This document shows positions 27,901 through 34,961 of a DNA stretch of 64,000 nucleotides, one piece after another (position 1 is the first letter of the stretch; each line of letters opens with the position of its first letter). The translations under genes were made by a program, and so were the position numbers. The stretch covers positions 1-64,000 of the forward strand of contig NZ_JACOPN010000010.1 of assembly GCF_014287875.1 (NCBI RefSeq). The letters are read 5' to 3'. Source of the stretch: Flintibacter faecis (GTDB lineage: Bacteria; Bacillota; Clostridia; Oscillospirales; Oscillospiraceae). A model generated the notes under the pieces. That model ran no database searches. It was not told the DNA's origin and saw nothing but the letters and a program-made list of their open reading frames with translations.

Positions 27901-30272
27901 AATCCCTGTTCGTTGTGCCGAATCACTTGACCTTACAGTGGGCAAACGAGTTCCTGCACCTCTATCCGAGTGCCAAGCTCCTTGTTGCCACCAAGAAGGA
28001 TTTTGAAACAGCAAACCGTAAGAAGTTCTGCGCTCGTATCGCAACGGGTGACTATGATGCAGTCATCATCGGTCACAGCCAGTTTGAAAAAATCCCGCTT
28101 TCTGCCGAACGACAGGAACGGCAGCTGCGGGAGCAGATTGATGAGATCGAGGGTGCGATTGCGGAGCTGAAATGGCAGCGTGGCGAAAACTTCACGATCA
28201 AGCAGATGGAGAAAACACGAAAATCATTGGAAGCCAGACTGGACAAGCTCCTTGCCGCTGACAAGAAAGATGATGTCATTACCTTTGAGCAGTTGGGTGT
28301 AGACCGGCTGTTTGTGGACGAAAGCCATGCGTTCAAGAATTTGTTCCTCTACACAAAAATGCGAAATGTGGCAGGTCTGTCCACCTCCGAAGCCCAGAAA
28401 TCTTCGGATATGTTTATGAAGTGCCGCTATATGGATGAGCTGACCGGCGGGCGTGGTGTGATCTTTGCAACCGGTACTCCAGTAAGTAACTCGATGACCG
28501 AGCTTTATACGGTCATGCGCTATCTCCAGTACAGTACGCTCCAGCAAAAGAACCTGACCCATTTTGATTCCTGGGCATCGACCTTCGGAGAAACAACAAC
28601 TGCGATTGAGCTTGCACCGGAGGGAACCGGCTATCGTGCCAGAACCCGATTTGCGAAGTTCTTCAACCTGCCTGAACTGATGAATATGTTCAAGGAGGTT
28701 GCCGACATCAAGACCTCTGACCAGTTGCATCTCCCTGTTCCCGAAGCAAAGTTTGAAACGGTTGTGGTTCAGCCCTCTGAGTACCAGAAGGATATGGTGG
28801 CTTCCCTTTCAGAGAGAGCAGCAGATGTTCATGCCGGTATTGTAGACCCGTCCGTCGATAATATGCTCAAGATTACCAGCGACGGACGAAAATTGGGACT
28901 GGATCAGCGGCTAATGAACACCCTGTTACCCGATGACCCTGACAGCAAGCTCAATGCCTGCGTGGGAAATATCCTGCGTATCTGGCAGGACGGTCAGGCT
29001 GACAAATTGACCCAGTTGGTGTTCTGCGACCTTAGCACACCGAAAAATGATGGAACCTTCAATGTCTATGATGATGTCAAAACCAAGCTGATTGCAAACG
29101 GTGTGCCTGCGGAAGAAGTTGCCTTTATCCATGATGCAGATACCGAGGCAAAGAAAAAAGACCTCTTTGCCAAGGTTCGTACCGGGCAGGTGCGAGTGCT
29201 TCTTGGCAGTACGCAAAAGATGGGTGCAGGAACCAACGTCCAGGACAAATTGGTGGCAGTTCACCACTTGGATGTGGGTTGGCGTCCGTCTGATATGACC
29301 CAGAGAAACGGTCGTATCATCCGTCAGGGCAACCGGAACAAAGAGGTTCAGGTGTATCAGTATGTGACCGAGGGAACCTTCGATGCCTACCTGTATCAGA
29401 CCTTGGAAAACAAGCAGAAGTTTATTTCTCAGATTATGACCTCCAAATCACCGGTTCGCTCCTGTGACGATGTGGATGAGCAGGCGCTGTCCTATGCGGA
29501 GATCAAGGCGCTGTGTGCCGGCAATCCGCTTATCAAGGAAAAGATGGACTTGGACATTGATGTGGCAAGGCTGAAGGTGCTGAAAGCTGACCACCAGAGC
29601 CAGCAGTACCGTATGGAAGATAAGCTTCTGAAATACTTCCCGGCTGAGATTGAAAAGCAGACAGGCTATATTCATGGCTTTGAAGCTGATATTAAAACCG
29701 TGGAAGCACACCCGCAGATTGCCGATGGCTTTTGCGGCATGGAAATCATGGGCAAAGCCTACACCGAAAAGGCAGATGCCGGTGAAATCCTCCTTGCGGC
29801 TTGTAAGGACACGAAAAGTGCCGATCCGGTTCCTCTTGGCAGTTACCGTGGCTTTCAGATGGAGCTTTCGTTTGACAGTTTCCGGAACGAGTTCGATGTG
29901 ACCCTGAAGGGCGCTGTGAGCCACAGAGTAGCCCTTGGAACGGACGCACGAGGAAATATCACCCGACTGGACAATGCCCTTGCAGGCATCCTTGAGCGCT
30001 TAGAACGAGCCAATGAGCAGTTGAATAATCTCTACAATCAGCAGGAAGCAGCCAAGGCGGAGGTTGGAAAACCGTTCCCGCAGGAAGCAGAGCTGACAGC
30101 CAAAAGTCAGCGACTGGCAGAACTGGATGCAGCCCTGAATATGGAGGACTCTGTGGAAAATCGTGACGAAAGAAGCGAGTCAGAGCGTCCTTCTGTGTTG
30201 GCTGATCTGAAATCCAAAGCGGAGCATATCCCGCCTGCAAAATACTCTGAAACCCGTGAGGAGGTGTTGTAA
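21942..30272 (+). CDS. giant SNF2 helicase / N6-adenine methylase-like protein
   Basis: A 2776-residue protein. The N-terminal 100 residues (RFYSGLAKETIGKIT...NYEFTYPEQVMIYAQRP) are typical of this ICE family. A low-complexity linker (about 255-380) overlaps the TnpV gene. A methyltransferase fold follows with ILEPAMGIGNFFG (about 1287) and catalytic-like NVPFG (about 1352). The SNF2 helicase has HEVGAGKT (1962), VDESHAF (about 2125) and TQRNGRIIRQGN (about 2452). Such proteins are thought to protect or process element DNA during transfer, but direct evidence is limited. GGAGGG precedes the ATG. It overlaps mobC by one base. Confidence 0.9.
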   Translation: MNAKERFYSGLAKETIGKITSNTDNWTSFLRTMSRNYEFTYPEQVMIYAQRPNATFCKPYEDWNAENYRRYVKRGSTGIALFVMNRDKPYLRYVFDVADTGVRRSSPELKPWEVTPENRSYVMEAMERTFGVAADGVLEAQLEDIASALAAEYWDDYKKQFLDIVANSFLEEYDELNIEVAFKNAVANSVSYTMYCRFVESPDNYFEHEDFQKVFDFNTRQTVNALGTAVNAISTRMFQEIEKAIGEHEQIKATERSTDYERDDLQTGRRLSDSEPSVGERGRETSGQVRQDASSIFGTEQSDAPERHDSDGEPVPAPVGDRGNSESQSGVSDGAVPEGQPRTGQGNAADGVGAAHEQPESTGGGSRDDGAYQQLSLNLFLSENEQISFIDRAESFTPSAFSFAQEEIDHFLLLGSNTDEARKVVALEYMKQKPLEEIVQTLKQVYHGGYGLKEDSGNICAWYAEDGIHLAKGSSAIDSPRAQIVSWETVAERIGELLENGRFATNVELVEASGYERQKLAESLWHLYHDLSEEARSSNYLAILHQEPFRGFPDETADLAEKLDDPRFHATLVQQYSEFRKTLAENPDLLRFHYHKLNLIQKQLYELNMPLREYQTDMMQMPLVRQFITDDEVNADLTRGSGFSGGKARIYNYWQENHSAKEKMDFLKHEYGTGGHSHACSGATHSGQDHDAKGVAYTKSGCDKLQMSWAQVVQRIDGLIRKGRYLSPEEEAERQAIEEAKTDPLEDVYDRFAVIDTEDGEYAIWDNQTDDYYVDPEGVTEYFTDEWLANDYLEEVRQSVAAMESVQPEAPVAEPAEVVEASASEEPKWNYQVGDTVYLDDTAFRVEQITDREVQLRDPTLAYPIFRAENRENFERMLSQDERNHAVRVDAQTEEKPVTEDFLGKTEPRDYTPEYQLLDRLRMDCEYFLGAGQHSEKHLWAGNRHAQIAKMRELYEMIPDKPEWLTPEMINSYEERMAPRYLVAAYHHFENGFDDKLDYYTLEEAEKAAQGYVDGTMEDDGFKYDGAAVYDQQEHKCIRIYGDYPDEKAHAQVRASAEPEQQEPEHFIDHFYVAEDIQKRGALDIKEYSSFDDALRAYYALPDTQRKALGAMNTRDLPGSLDFVQCVDGKDTIIQDYAQVDGWQNAEVMDIIAQLEQSITTREIPPVPAVNFHITDDNIGEGGPKQKFARNIAAIETLFKLESENRNATTEEQEILSNYVGWGGLADAFDPDKGNWAKEYQTLKNLLSEDEYAAARASTLNAHYTSPTVIRSIYDAVGQMGFETGNILEPAMGIGNFFGMLPPEMQSSRLYGVELDSITGRIAQKLYPNAEIKVAGFETTDRRDFYDLAVGNVPFGNYKVSDKPYDKLGFSIHNYFFAKALDQVRPGGVVAFVTSRYTMDSKNSDARRYMAQRAELLGAIRLPNDAFKKNAGTEVVSDILFLQKRDHPIDIVPEWVNLDRTEEGHTMNSYFVAHPEMVLGDTVEESTAYGMDITVRPIEGMELSELLKEAVSHIQGTYQAVELPEADKGKEIETIPATPDVKNFSYTVVDGNVYFRENSLMRRVDLNEKAKDRVMGMVELRGIVNELIEYQLEDYPDEMITQKQAELNDAYDAFAAKNGLINNRANGQAFADDSSYYLLCSLENVDEDGNLKSKADMFTKRTIKPERRVTSVDTPSEALAISIGERGKVDLPFMAQLLGTPGEYDAIQAELRGVIFKDPMAPDAVEVGWQTADDYLSGDVRSKLRVAQMAADRDSSFHINVEALQKAQPKDLDASEIDVRLGATWIDADYIQQFMEETFETPYYLRRSIEVKFSELTAEWRINGKSSPNYNDVAAYVTYGTERANAYRILEETLNLKDIRIYDTIEDADGKQKRVLNKKETTLAQQKQQAIKDAFRDWIWRDPHRRETLSTKYNELFNSTRPREYDGSHIRFGGMNPDITLREHQRNAIAHVLYGGNTLLAHEVGAGKTFEMAASAMESKRLGLSQKSLFVVPNHLTLQWANEFLHLYPSAKLLVATKKDFETANRKKFCARIATGDYDAVIIGHSQFEKIPLSAERQERQLREQIDEIEGAIAELKWQRGENFTIKQMEKTRKSLEARLDKLLAADKKDDVITFEQLGVDRLFVDESHAFKNLFLYTKMRNVAGLSTSEAQKSSDMFMKCRYMDELTGGRGVIFATGTPVSNSMTELYTVMRYLQYSTLQQKNLTHFDSWASTFGETTTAIELAPEGTGYRARTRFAKFFNLPELMNMFKEVADIKTSDQLHLPVPEAKFETVVVQPSEYQKDMVASLSERAADVHAGIVDPSVDNMLKITSDGRKLGLDQRLMNTLLPDDPDSKLNACVGNILRIWQDGQADKLTQLVFCDLSTPKNDGTFNVYDDVKTKLIANGVPAEEVAFIHDADTEAKKKDLFAKVRTGQVRVLLGSTQKMGAGTNVQDKLVAVHHLDVGWRPSDMTQRNGRIIRQGNRNKEVQVYQYVTEGTFDAYLYQTLENKQKFISQIMTSKSPVRSCDDVDEQALSYAEIKALCAGNPLIKEKMDLDIDVARLKVLKADHQSQQYRMEDKLLKYFPAEIEKQTGYIHGFEADIKTVEAHPQIADGFCGMEIMGKAYTEKADAGEILLAACKDTKSADPVPLGSYRGFQMELSFDSFRNEFDVTLKGAVSHRVALGTDARGNITRLDNALAGILERLERANEQLNNLYNQQEAAKAEVGKPFPQEAELTAKSQRLAELDAALNMEDSVENRDERSESERPSVLADLKSKAEHIPPAKYSETREEVL
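22720..23067 (+). CDS. TnpV homologue encoded in a second frame inside the SNF2 protein gene
   Basis: A 115-residue frame beginning MSEMTYRQAGDYQIPNLQL, with PLGKYGRMRRAFLEQN and MAWVQHMNSLKAQAEEVV, aligns along its length with the TnpV at 12606-12989 (GDYYVPDL, PIGMWGRLHRTYLEQ, MLWVQSMNSIRNRAEEII). AAGGAG lies nine bases before the ATG at 22720. The overlapped part of the SNF2 protein is a Gly/Ser/Glu/Asp-rich linker with no fold, which suggests that the linker frame is constrained by TnpV rather than the reverse. Expression is not shown by sequence, but homology plus ribosome binding site make a real overlapping gene likely. Confidence 0.75.
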   Translation: MSEMTYRQAGDYQIPNLQLENEGEKPLGKYGRMRRAFLEQNNPMLLNDMILTESLFPHLWEIEETAKARVEFLMEQYLKDSPAPDKETQQMAWVQHMNSLKAQAEEVVMTELINS

Positions 30273-30604
30273 TGGCAAAGCGAGATCAGGATGTTCATTT
30301 CCTTGCATCCAAGGAGGAGGTCGAGCGAATCCATGAGAAGATGGACGAGCTTGGCATCCGCAGCATGGGAGCCTATCTGCGGAAAATGGCTCTGGATGGT
30401 TACTGTATCAGACTGGATTTGCAGGATGTGAAAGCCCTGGTTTCGCTCCTGCGAATCTGCTCCAACAACCTGAACCAGTACGCAAAGCGAGCGAACGAAA
30501 CAGGCAGCATCTATCGTGCTGACATTGAGGATTTGCAAAAACGGCTGGAGGAGATCTGGACGGACATGAGAGAAGTTCTTGTTCGCCTGTCCTCAATCCA
30601 GTAA
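30272..30604 (+). CDS. mobC: MobC-like relaxosome accessory protein of ICE1
   Basis: A 110-residue protein with an N-terminal ribbon-helix-helix region (DVHFLASKEEVERIHEKMDE) and the MobC motif MGAYLRKMALDGYCIR, LLRICSNNLNQYAKRANETG. These proteins bind oriT and help the relaxase. It starts one base inside the SNF2 gene with GGAGG upstream. The ICE2 homologue is at 47512, where it directly precedes its relaxase; here a small membrane protein gene separates the two. Confidence 0.85.
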   Translation: MAKRDQDVHFLASKEEVERIHEKMDELGIRSMGAYLRKMALDGYCIRLDLQDVKALVSLLRICSNNLNQYAKRANETGSIYRADIEDLQKRLEEIWTDMREVLVRLSSIQ

Positions 30605-30612
30605 TCCGACAA

Positions 30613-30653
30613 CTTGTTGGGAAGTCGCAGTTTCGGCTGCGGCTTTTACATAA
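30613..30653 (+). terminator. CTTGTTGGG sequence with hairpin and TTTTACATAA
   Basis: GTCGCAG pairs with CTGCGGC, followed by TTTTACATAA, another copy of the recurring ICE1 element. The preceding CTTGTTGGG (30613-30621) is the same short core seen in both oriT candidates (32657 and 47464), so a relaxase site here cannot be excluded. Confidence 0.45.
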
Positions 30654-30665
30654 GGGTTGACATCA

Positions 30666-30694
30666 TTGCGTTATGGCAGATACCCTTGTACAAT
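30666..30694 (+). promoter_or_regulatory. promoter upstream of the small membrane protein and relaxase
   Basis: TTGCGT at 30666-30671, 17-base spacer, TACAAT at 30689-30694. It is 26 bases before the ATG at 30721, which has AAAGGGG upstream. The -35 box is weak. Confidence 0.5.
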
Positions 30695-30720
30695 ATAATT
30701 AAAAGAAAGGGGTTGAGCCT

Positions 30721-31005
30721 ATGAAGCTGGTATTGAAGATATTGGCACTGCCGGTGCTGTTCGTTGTAAAAGTGATTTGCATTCTTGGAAATCTGCTTAC
30801 AAATGTTGTGTCCTATGTAATTGGTTTATTGCTCTTGGTCATTGGCGGATCTGCGATTTACTGCATTGTAAAGGCTTTGTGGCAGTCCCTGCTTATTCTT
30901 GTGGTTCTTGGAATTGCGACAATAGCAGCGGTGTTCTTGCTCGTCTGGGCTGTTATGAAAGTCGAGAATATTGGAGAAAGTCTGGGAGCATTTATCAGGT
31001 CATAA
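30721..31005 (+). CDS. small membrane protein (CD1845-like)
   Basis: A 94-residue protein that is almost entirely hydrophobic with about three membrane segments (residues 5-25, 30-52 and 60-82). Homologous small proteins are a regular part of clostridial ICEs, next to mobC and the relaxase; their function is unknown. AAAGAAAGGGG precedes the ATG. A terminator follows 16 bases after the stop. Confidence 0.75.
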   Translation: MKLVLKILALPVLFVVKVICILGNLLTNVVSYVIGLLLLVIGGSAIYCIVKALWQSLLILVVLGIATIAAVFLLVWAVMKVENIGESLGAFIRS

Positions 31006-31021
31006 GATAATATCAGAGAAA

Positions 31022-31046
31022 AGTCACCGACCGGTGGCTTTTTCTT
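31022..31046 (+). terminator. terminator between the small membrane protein and relaxase genes
   Basis: GTCACC-GACC-GGTGGC followed by TTTTTCTTTTT, 20 bases before the relaxase start. Termination here would be partial if the relaxase shares the promoter at 30666. Confidence 0.7.
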
Positions 31047-31067
31047 TTTGGGAAGGAAGTGATGGGA

Positions 31068-32480
31068 ATGGCAGCGACAAGATTGATTGCACTCCATGTG
31101 AATAAGGGAAAGACGGTCGCTCAATGTTTGGCAGACAGAACCGACTACTCACAAAATGCCGCAAAAACCAATGATGGCGAATTTATCAGTTCCTATGAGT
31201 GTGATCCAAAGACAGCAGATGAGGAATTTCTGCTTTCCAAACGGCAGTATCAGCATATTACCGGCAGACAGCAGAAGAACAATATCATCGCATACCAGAT
31301 ACGCCAGTCCTTTAAGCCGGGAGAAATCACCCCGGAAGAAGCGAACCAAGTCGGCTATGAAACAGCGATGCGATGGACAAAGGGAAAACACGCTTTCATC
31401 GTTGCGACCCACATCGACAAATCCCACATTCACAATCATATCATTTATAATTCGACCTCGCTGGATGCCACACGGAAATTCAAAAACTTCTTTCTTTCCG
31501 GTCTGGCGGTGCAAAGACTCAGTGATATGGTTTGCCTGGAACACGGGCTGTCCATTATTACACCGAAGCCGTATCGGGAGCGCCAGAAAAGAACTGTTTA
31601 TCCCAAGAAGCGTACCCAGCGTGACGAATTATGTGATGCGATTGATGCGGTGCTGAAGCAGAAACCAAAGAGCTTTGATGGCTTTGTTCAGGCTCTGGCT
31701 GACATGGGATTTGAGTTCAAGGATGGAAAGCAGCCTGCGTTCAAGGGCGAGAATCAGAAGCGTTTCATTCGGCTGCGTTCCCTGGGCGAAGGATATAGCA
31801 AAGAGGAAATTCAAGCGGTTATCTCCGGCAAGAACCTGCACAAATCAAAAGGCGGCTCTGCCAAGGCTCCTGCCCCGAAGCAGTTCCAGATGCTGATTGA
31901 TATTCAGGCAAAGATGGCCGAGGGCAAGACGGTCGGTTATGAAAAGTGGGCGAAGAAGTTCAACCGAAAAGAAGCTGCCCGAACGGTAATCCTACTGAAA
32001 GAAAAAGGCTTGGGCAACTACGACGATCTGACTGCTCATATTGAAAATCTGTCTGCCCGGTTCGATGCGCTTTCTGATTCTATCAAGGTCGCAGAGAAAC
32101 GTATGGTTGAGGTTCAGGCGTTGCAGCAGCACATCAAAAATTATCGCAACACAAGGCAAATTTATATCGAGTACCGCAAGTCTGGATATAGCAAAAAATT
32201 CTTTGAAGAACACCGTCAGGAAATCACAATTCATAAAGCGGCGAAGCAAGCCTTTGATGAATTGCAGATTACAAAGCTCCCGTCCATGCAATCATTGTAT
32301 GAGGAGTTTCATCAGCTGGCAGTCCAGAAAAAGCAGGACTACGCTGAGTACCGTCAGATCAGAAAAGAGAAAGAAGAACTGCTGATTGCCAAACGGACGG
32401 TTGAAACGATTTTGAATATCGACAGGCAGAAAGAGCAGGAAAAAGAGAAAGAGAAAGAGGAAAAGAAGAACTTCCGTTAA
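31068..32480 (+). CDS. MOBP-type (MobA/VirD2) relaxase of ICE1
   Basis: A 470-residue relaxase. The active centre shows an early conserved YSQNAAKT region (about residues 26-33) and the His triad in VATHIDKSHIHNHIIYN (about 105-121), as in MobA/VirD2 enzymes that nick oriT and attach to the 5' end. The C-terminal half is a charged coiled coil ending in a Lys/Glu-rich tail. The ATG at 31068 is preferred over GTG 31059, since GGAAGG lies upstream. It pairs functionally with MobC (30272) and with the candidate oriT downstream. Confidence 0.9.
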   Translation: MAATRLIALHVNKGKTVAQCLADRTDYSQNAAKTNDGEFISSYECDPKTADEEFLLSKRQYQHITGRQQKNNIIAYQIRQSFKPGEITPEEANQVGYETAMRWTKGKHAFIVATHIDKSHIHNHIIYNSTSLDATRKFKNFFLSGLAVQRLSDMVCLEHGLSIITPKPYRERQKRTVYPKKRTQRDELCDAIDAVLKQKPKSFDGFVQALADMGFEFKDGKQPAFKGENQKRFIRLRSLGEGYSKEEIQAVISGKNLHKSKGGSAKAPAPKQFQMLIDIQAKMAEGKTVGYEKWAKKFNRKEAARTVILLKEKGLGNYDDLTAHIENLSARFDALSDSIKVAEKRMVEVQALQQHIKNYRNTRQIYIEYRKSGYSKKFFEEHRQEITIHKAAKQAFDELQITKLPSMQSLYEEFHQLAVQKKQDYAEYRQIRKEKEELLIAKRTVETILNIDRQKEQEKEKEKEEKKNFR

Positions 32481-32488
32481 AGCAAAAA

Positions 32489-32536
32489 GCCACGGTCTGC
32501 ACTCCCCAAAGGGTGCGGATCGTGGCTGCTTTTTTG
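32489..32536 (+). terminator. rho-independent terminator after the ICE1 relaxase gene
   Basis: AGCCACG-TCTGCAC pairs with GGTGCGGA-CGTGGCT across a CCCC-AAAG loop, followed by GCTTTTTTGC. Confidence 0.85.
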
Positions 32537-32629
32537 CTTTTCGATTTCGGTGCTTTCAACCATGGGCAAATTTTTATTCTACTGTTCTTTGAGAAACGAT
32601 TGAAAATCGTGTAGCCATCATCGGCAGAT

Positions 32630-32725
32630 GATGTTCAAAGGGGATTGGGGATGCTTCCCCAACAAGCAAATTTGCGAAGATTGCACCGAAGGGAAAATCG
32701 AGAAAATGAGTGAACCTGTACAGGT
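32630..32725 (-). other. candidate oriT of ICE1
   Basis: On the minus strand TTTGCTTGTTGGGG is followed by AAGCAT and CCCCAATCCCC, an inverted repeat TTGGGG/CCCCAA. ICE2 has the same arrangement, TTGCTTGTTGGGATAGTCCCAAACCC, directly upstream of its mobC. The shared GCTTGTTGGG core and adjacent GATTTTC-CCTT segment in both support a relaxase recognition and nick region. Unlike ICE2, this copy lies downstream of the relaxase gene and in opposite orientation, which may reflect rearrangement connected with the erm(B) insertion. The rest of 32537-32781 holds no gene. Confidence 0.55.
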
Positions 32726-32781
32726 TTACACTGCTTGCCAATTTGTGAGATTATGAATTTAGTATCGAGAATAGGGTACAC

Positions 32782-33019
32782 CTAAATTTTGCAATGCTGC
32801 AACCCTATCATCGTTGCATGGATGAGTTGAGTATCTTTCGTTTTGATTCCTTTTACCAGGGTTTCTTTTCCCTCTAGTAATTCTTTTACATTTGTTTTGG
32901 TGAGTTTTTTCTTTCTAAAATGTTCAGCTAAAGTGAAGGTACATTCAGGATAATTTGAACAACCATAAAACGATTTTTTTAATACAATATTGTTGCCACA
33001 CTTAGGACATTTTCCTACA
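32782..33019 (-). pseudogene. C-terminal fragment of a plasmid-type DNA topoisomerase
   Basis: The minus strand encodes an open frame with a zinc-ribbon motif GKCPKCGNNIVLKKSFYGCSN and YPECTFTLAEHF, ending QLIHATMIG-LQHCKI at a TAG at 32782-32784. It resembles the C-terminus of the topoisomerase found next to erm(B) on pAMbeta1/pSM19035-type streptococcal plasmids. The N-terminal part is missing and the fragment has no start. It marks the foreign origin of the erm(B) segment. Confidence 0.7.
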
Positions 33020-33090
33020 AGGGGTCCCGAGCGCTTAGTGGGAATTTGTACCCCTTATCGATACAAATTCCCCGTAGGCGCTAGGGACCT
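33020..33090. repeat. large inverted repeat downstream of erm(B)
   Basis: AGGGGTCCCGAGCGC and GGGAATTTGTA pair with TACAAATTCCC and GCGCTAGGGACCT around a CCCCTTATCGA loop, giving a long hairpin with one internal mismatch block. The same hairpin is known downstream of resistance genes on streptococcal/enterococcal plasmids. It may act as a bidirectional terminator. Confidence 0.75.
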
Positions 33091-33186
33091 CTTTAGCTCC
33101 TTGGAAGCTGTCAGTAGTATACCTAATAATTTATCTACATTCCCTTTAGTAACGTGTAACTTTCCAAATTTACAAAAGCGACTCAT
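33055..33186 (-). CDS. short ORF downstream of erm(B)
   Basis: A 43-residue frame beginning MSRFCKFGKLHVTKGNVDK and running into the large inverted repeat, where it ends at a TAA. A small ORF of this sequence follows erm(B) in Tn917/Tn1545-like contexts. It starts four bases after the erm(B) stop, with GGGAGG upstream. Function unknown; it may be translationally coupled to erm(B). Confidence 0.6.
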   Translation of the reverse strand: MSRFCKFGKLHVTKGNVDKLLGILLTASKELKRSLAPTGNLYR

Positions 33187-33190
33187 AGAA

Positions 33191-33928
33191 TTATTTCCTC
33201 CCGTTAAATGATAGATAACTATTAAAAATAGACAATACTTGCTCATAAGTAACGGTACTTAAATTGTTTACTTTGGCGTGTTTCATTGCTTGATGAAACT
33301 GATTTTTAGTAAACAGTTGACGATATTCTCGATTGACCCATTTTGAAACAAAGTACGTATATAGCTTCCAATATTTATCTGGAACATCTGTGGTATGGCG
33401 GGTAAGTTTTATTAAGACACTGTTTACTTTTGGTTTAGGATGAAAGCATTCCGCTGGCAGCTTAAGCAATTGCTGAATCGAGACTTGAGTGTGCAAGAGC
33501 AACCCTAGTGTTCGGTGAATATCCAAGGTACGCTTGTAGAATCCTTCTTCAACAATCAGATAGATGTCAGACGCATGGCTTTCAAAAACCACTTTTTTAA
33601 TAATTTGTGTGCTTAAATGGTAAGGAATACTCCCAACAATTTTATACCTCTGTTTGTTAGGGAATTGAAACTGTAGAATATCTTGGTGAATTAAAGTGAC
33701 ACGAGTATTCAGTTTTAATTTTTCTGACGATAAGTTGAATAGATGACTGTCTAATTCAATAGACGTTACCTGTTTACTTATTTTAGCCAGTTTCGTCGTT
33801 AAATGCCCTTTACCTGTTCCAATTTCGTAAACGGTATCGGTTTCTTTTAAATTCAATTGTTTTATTATTTGGTTGAGTACTTTTTCACTCGTTAAAAAGT
33901 TTTGAGAATATTTTATATTTTTGTTCAT
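33191..33928 (-). CDS. erm(B): Erm(B) 23S rRNA adenine N6-methyltransferase, macrolide-lincosamide-streptogramin B resistance
   Basis: A complete 245-residue protein beginning [20 protein letters not shown] with the SAM-binding motif [15 protein letters not shown] (about 33-47), IELDSHLF (about 57-64), and catalytic-loop VGSIPYHLS (about 98-106). It dimethylates A2058 of 23S rRNA and so blocks macrolides, lincosamides and streptogramin B. AAGGAGTGATTAC precedes the ATG. The regulatory leader peptide normally upstream is absent: sequence directly before the ribosome binding site belongs to the truncated integrase. Expression is therefore probably constitutive from an upstream promoter rather than attenuation-controlled. 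Confidence 0.97.
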   Translation of the reverse strand: MNKNIKYSQNFLTSEKVLNQIIKQLNLKETDTVYEIGTGKGHLTTKLAKISKQVTSIELDSHLFNLSSEKLKLNTRVTLIHQDILQFQFPNKQRYKIVGSIPYHLSTQIIKKVVFESHASDIYLIVEEGFYKRTLDIHRTLGLLLHTQVSIQQLLKLPAECFHPKPKVNSVLIKLTRHTTDVPDKYWKLYTYFVSKWVNREYRQLFTKNQFHQAMKHAKVNNLSTVTYEQVLSIFNSYLSFNGRK

Positions 33929-33946
33929 GTAATCACTCCTTCTTAA

Positions 33947-34579
33947 TTACAAATTTTTAGCATCTACTAATATACCAATATTGCAGGAATCAAGATTAGA
34001 ATACAAGTATTGGCATAATTTTTCCTGTTCAGCACGACTCAAAACTCTCATTTCCTTCGTTTGACGTTTTATCTGTATAGATCGTGCGTCACAAGAAATG
34101 GCTTTCCCGTTTCGGGTGGCAAATTGTAAGACATTTCGAATTAGAGATAAAATATCTGAAACAGTTTTAGAGGAAAGTCCATTCTCCTTTAATCCACCAG
34201 AAACAAGGAAAAAATTACACTGCGTTTCAATAAACTCGTGTGTTATATCACGCAATTGTTTGCTTCCGAACACAGGAAGTATATACGAGCTGAGAAGATT
34301 CCTATATTTGTTGCTTGTAGATTCCTTCACTTTAGGACATATAGCTTGAAACCATTCCATAGCAACCTGTTCAAATTGATCTGAGCTAATTTCTGGATCG
34401 ACAGTGACAGAATTACTCGTGCACGAACTTTGACTGATAAGTTTTGCCTTGACTTCTCGATATGACTTTGCATAAACATAACCGTAATTGGCTTTGCCTG
34501 TAGAAGATCGGGACTTAATGTATCTTCCTTCCCATCTGCCGTCTTTCCTTTTGTAAATATTTTCTCCTTTTCGTGCCAT
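33947..34579 (-). pseudogene. tyrosine integrase, truncated by erm(B) segment
   Basis: The 210-residue frame starts MARKGENIYKRKDGRWEGRY after GGAGGTG and contains the arm-binding N-terminal region and core-binding SAM-like domain (QVAMEWFQAICPKVKESTSNKYRN...RNVLQFATRNG), then the start of the catalytic domain (LSRAEQEKLCQYLYSN). It stops at NIGILVDAKNL, before the catalytic Arg, His and Tyr. The stop codon lies in the erm(B) upstream sequence. It is thus the remnant of a third integrase, and its promoter may now drive erm(B). Confidence 0.85.
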
Positions 34580-34687
34580 AAGGTACACCTCCTTCAATAT
34601 GACTATAATTCTGACGGCAAATTGTGACTTTGGAACTTTCTAAGATGGATTTTTGTGCAAAACCTCGTGTTTTATGTCCCTAACATA

Positions 34688-34833
34688 TTGACAAACAGTG
34701 CGACAATTTGTAAAATAAAGATATAAACTAAAAAAAACAGAGAAGAATGCGATTCGTGGAGTAATGTACTCTACGAATTTTTTATTTTAAAGAACCTCAA
34801 GATAGCTCATATTGTCGTCTTGGGGTTCTTTTC
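34688..34833 (+). promoter_or_regulatory. promoter followed closely by two terminators (short transcript or attenuator)
   Basis: TTGACA at 34688-34693, a 17-base spacer and TAAAAT at 34711-34716 form a good promoter. Only about 30 bases downstream, ATTCGTGGAGTA/TACTCTACGAAT (34752-34778) with a T run and AAGAACCTCAAGA/TCTTGGGGTTCTT (34789-34833) form two terminators. No frame lies between. A small RNA of 60-110 bases, or attenuation of the downstream regulator gene, would fit. Confidence 0.55.
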
Positions 34834-34910
34834 ATTCTATCATTTAATGCAATCTGCCTATAAAATTTTATCATATTGCATTTATAAATGCAACTTGCAC
34901 CCGATGTTGG

Positions 34911-34939
34911 TTGTTGAGATTTTTGGTACATTTTATAAT
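34911..34939 (+). promoter_or_regulatory. promoter of the XRE regulator at 34962
   Basis: TTGTTG at 34911-34916, a 17-base spacer and TATAAT at 34934-34939. Confidence 0.65.
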
Positions 34940-34961
34940 GTATAGCAGAATCATACACAGC

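Noticed and set aside
33020..33090. The long inverted repeat as an insertion-sequence end
   Set aside because: It forms one hairpin with an 11-base loop, has no transposase, and is known as a fixed part of erm(B) downstream regions.
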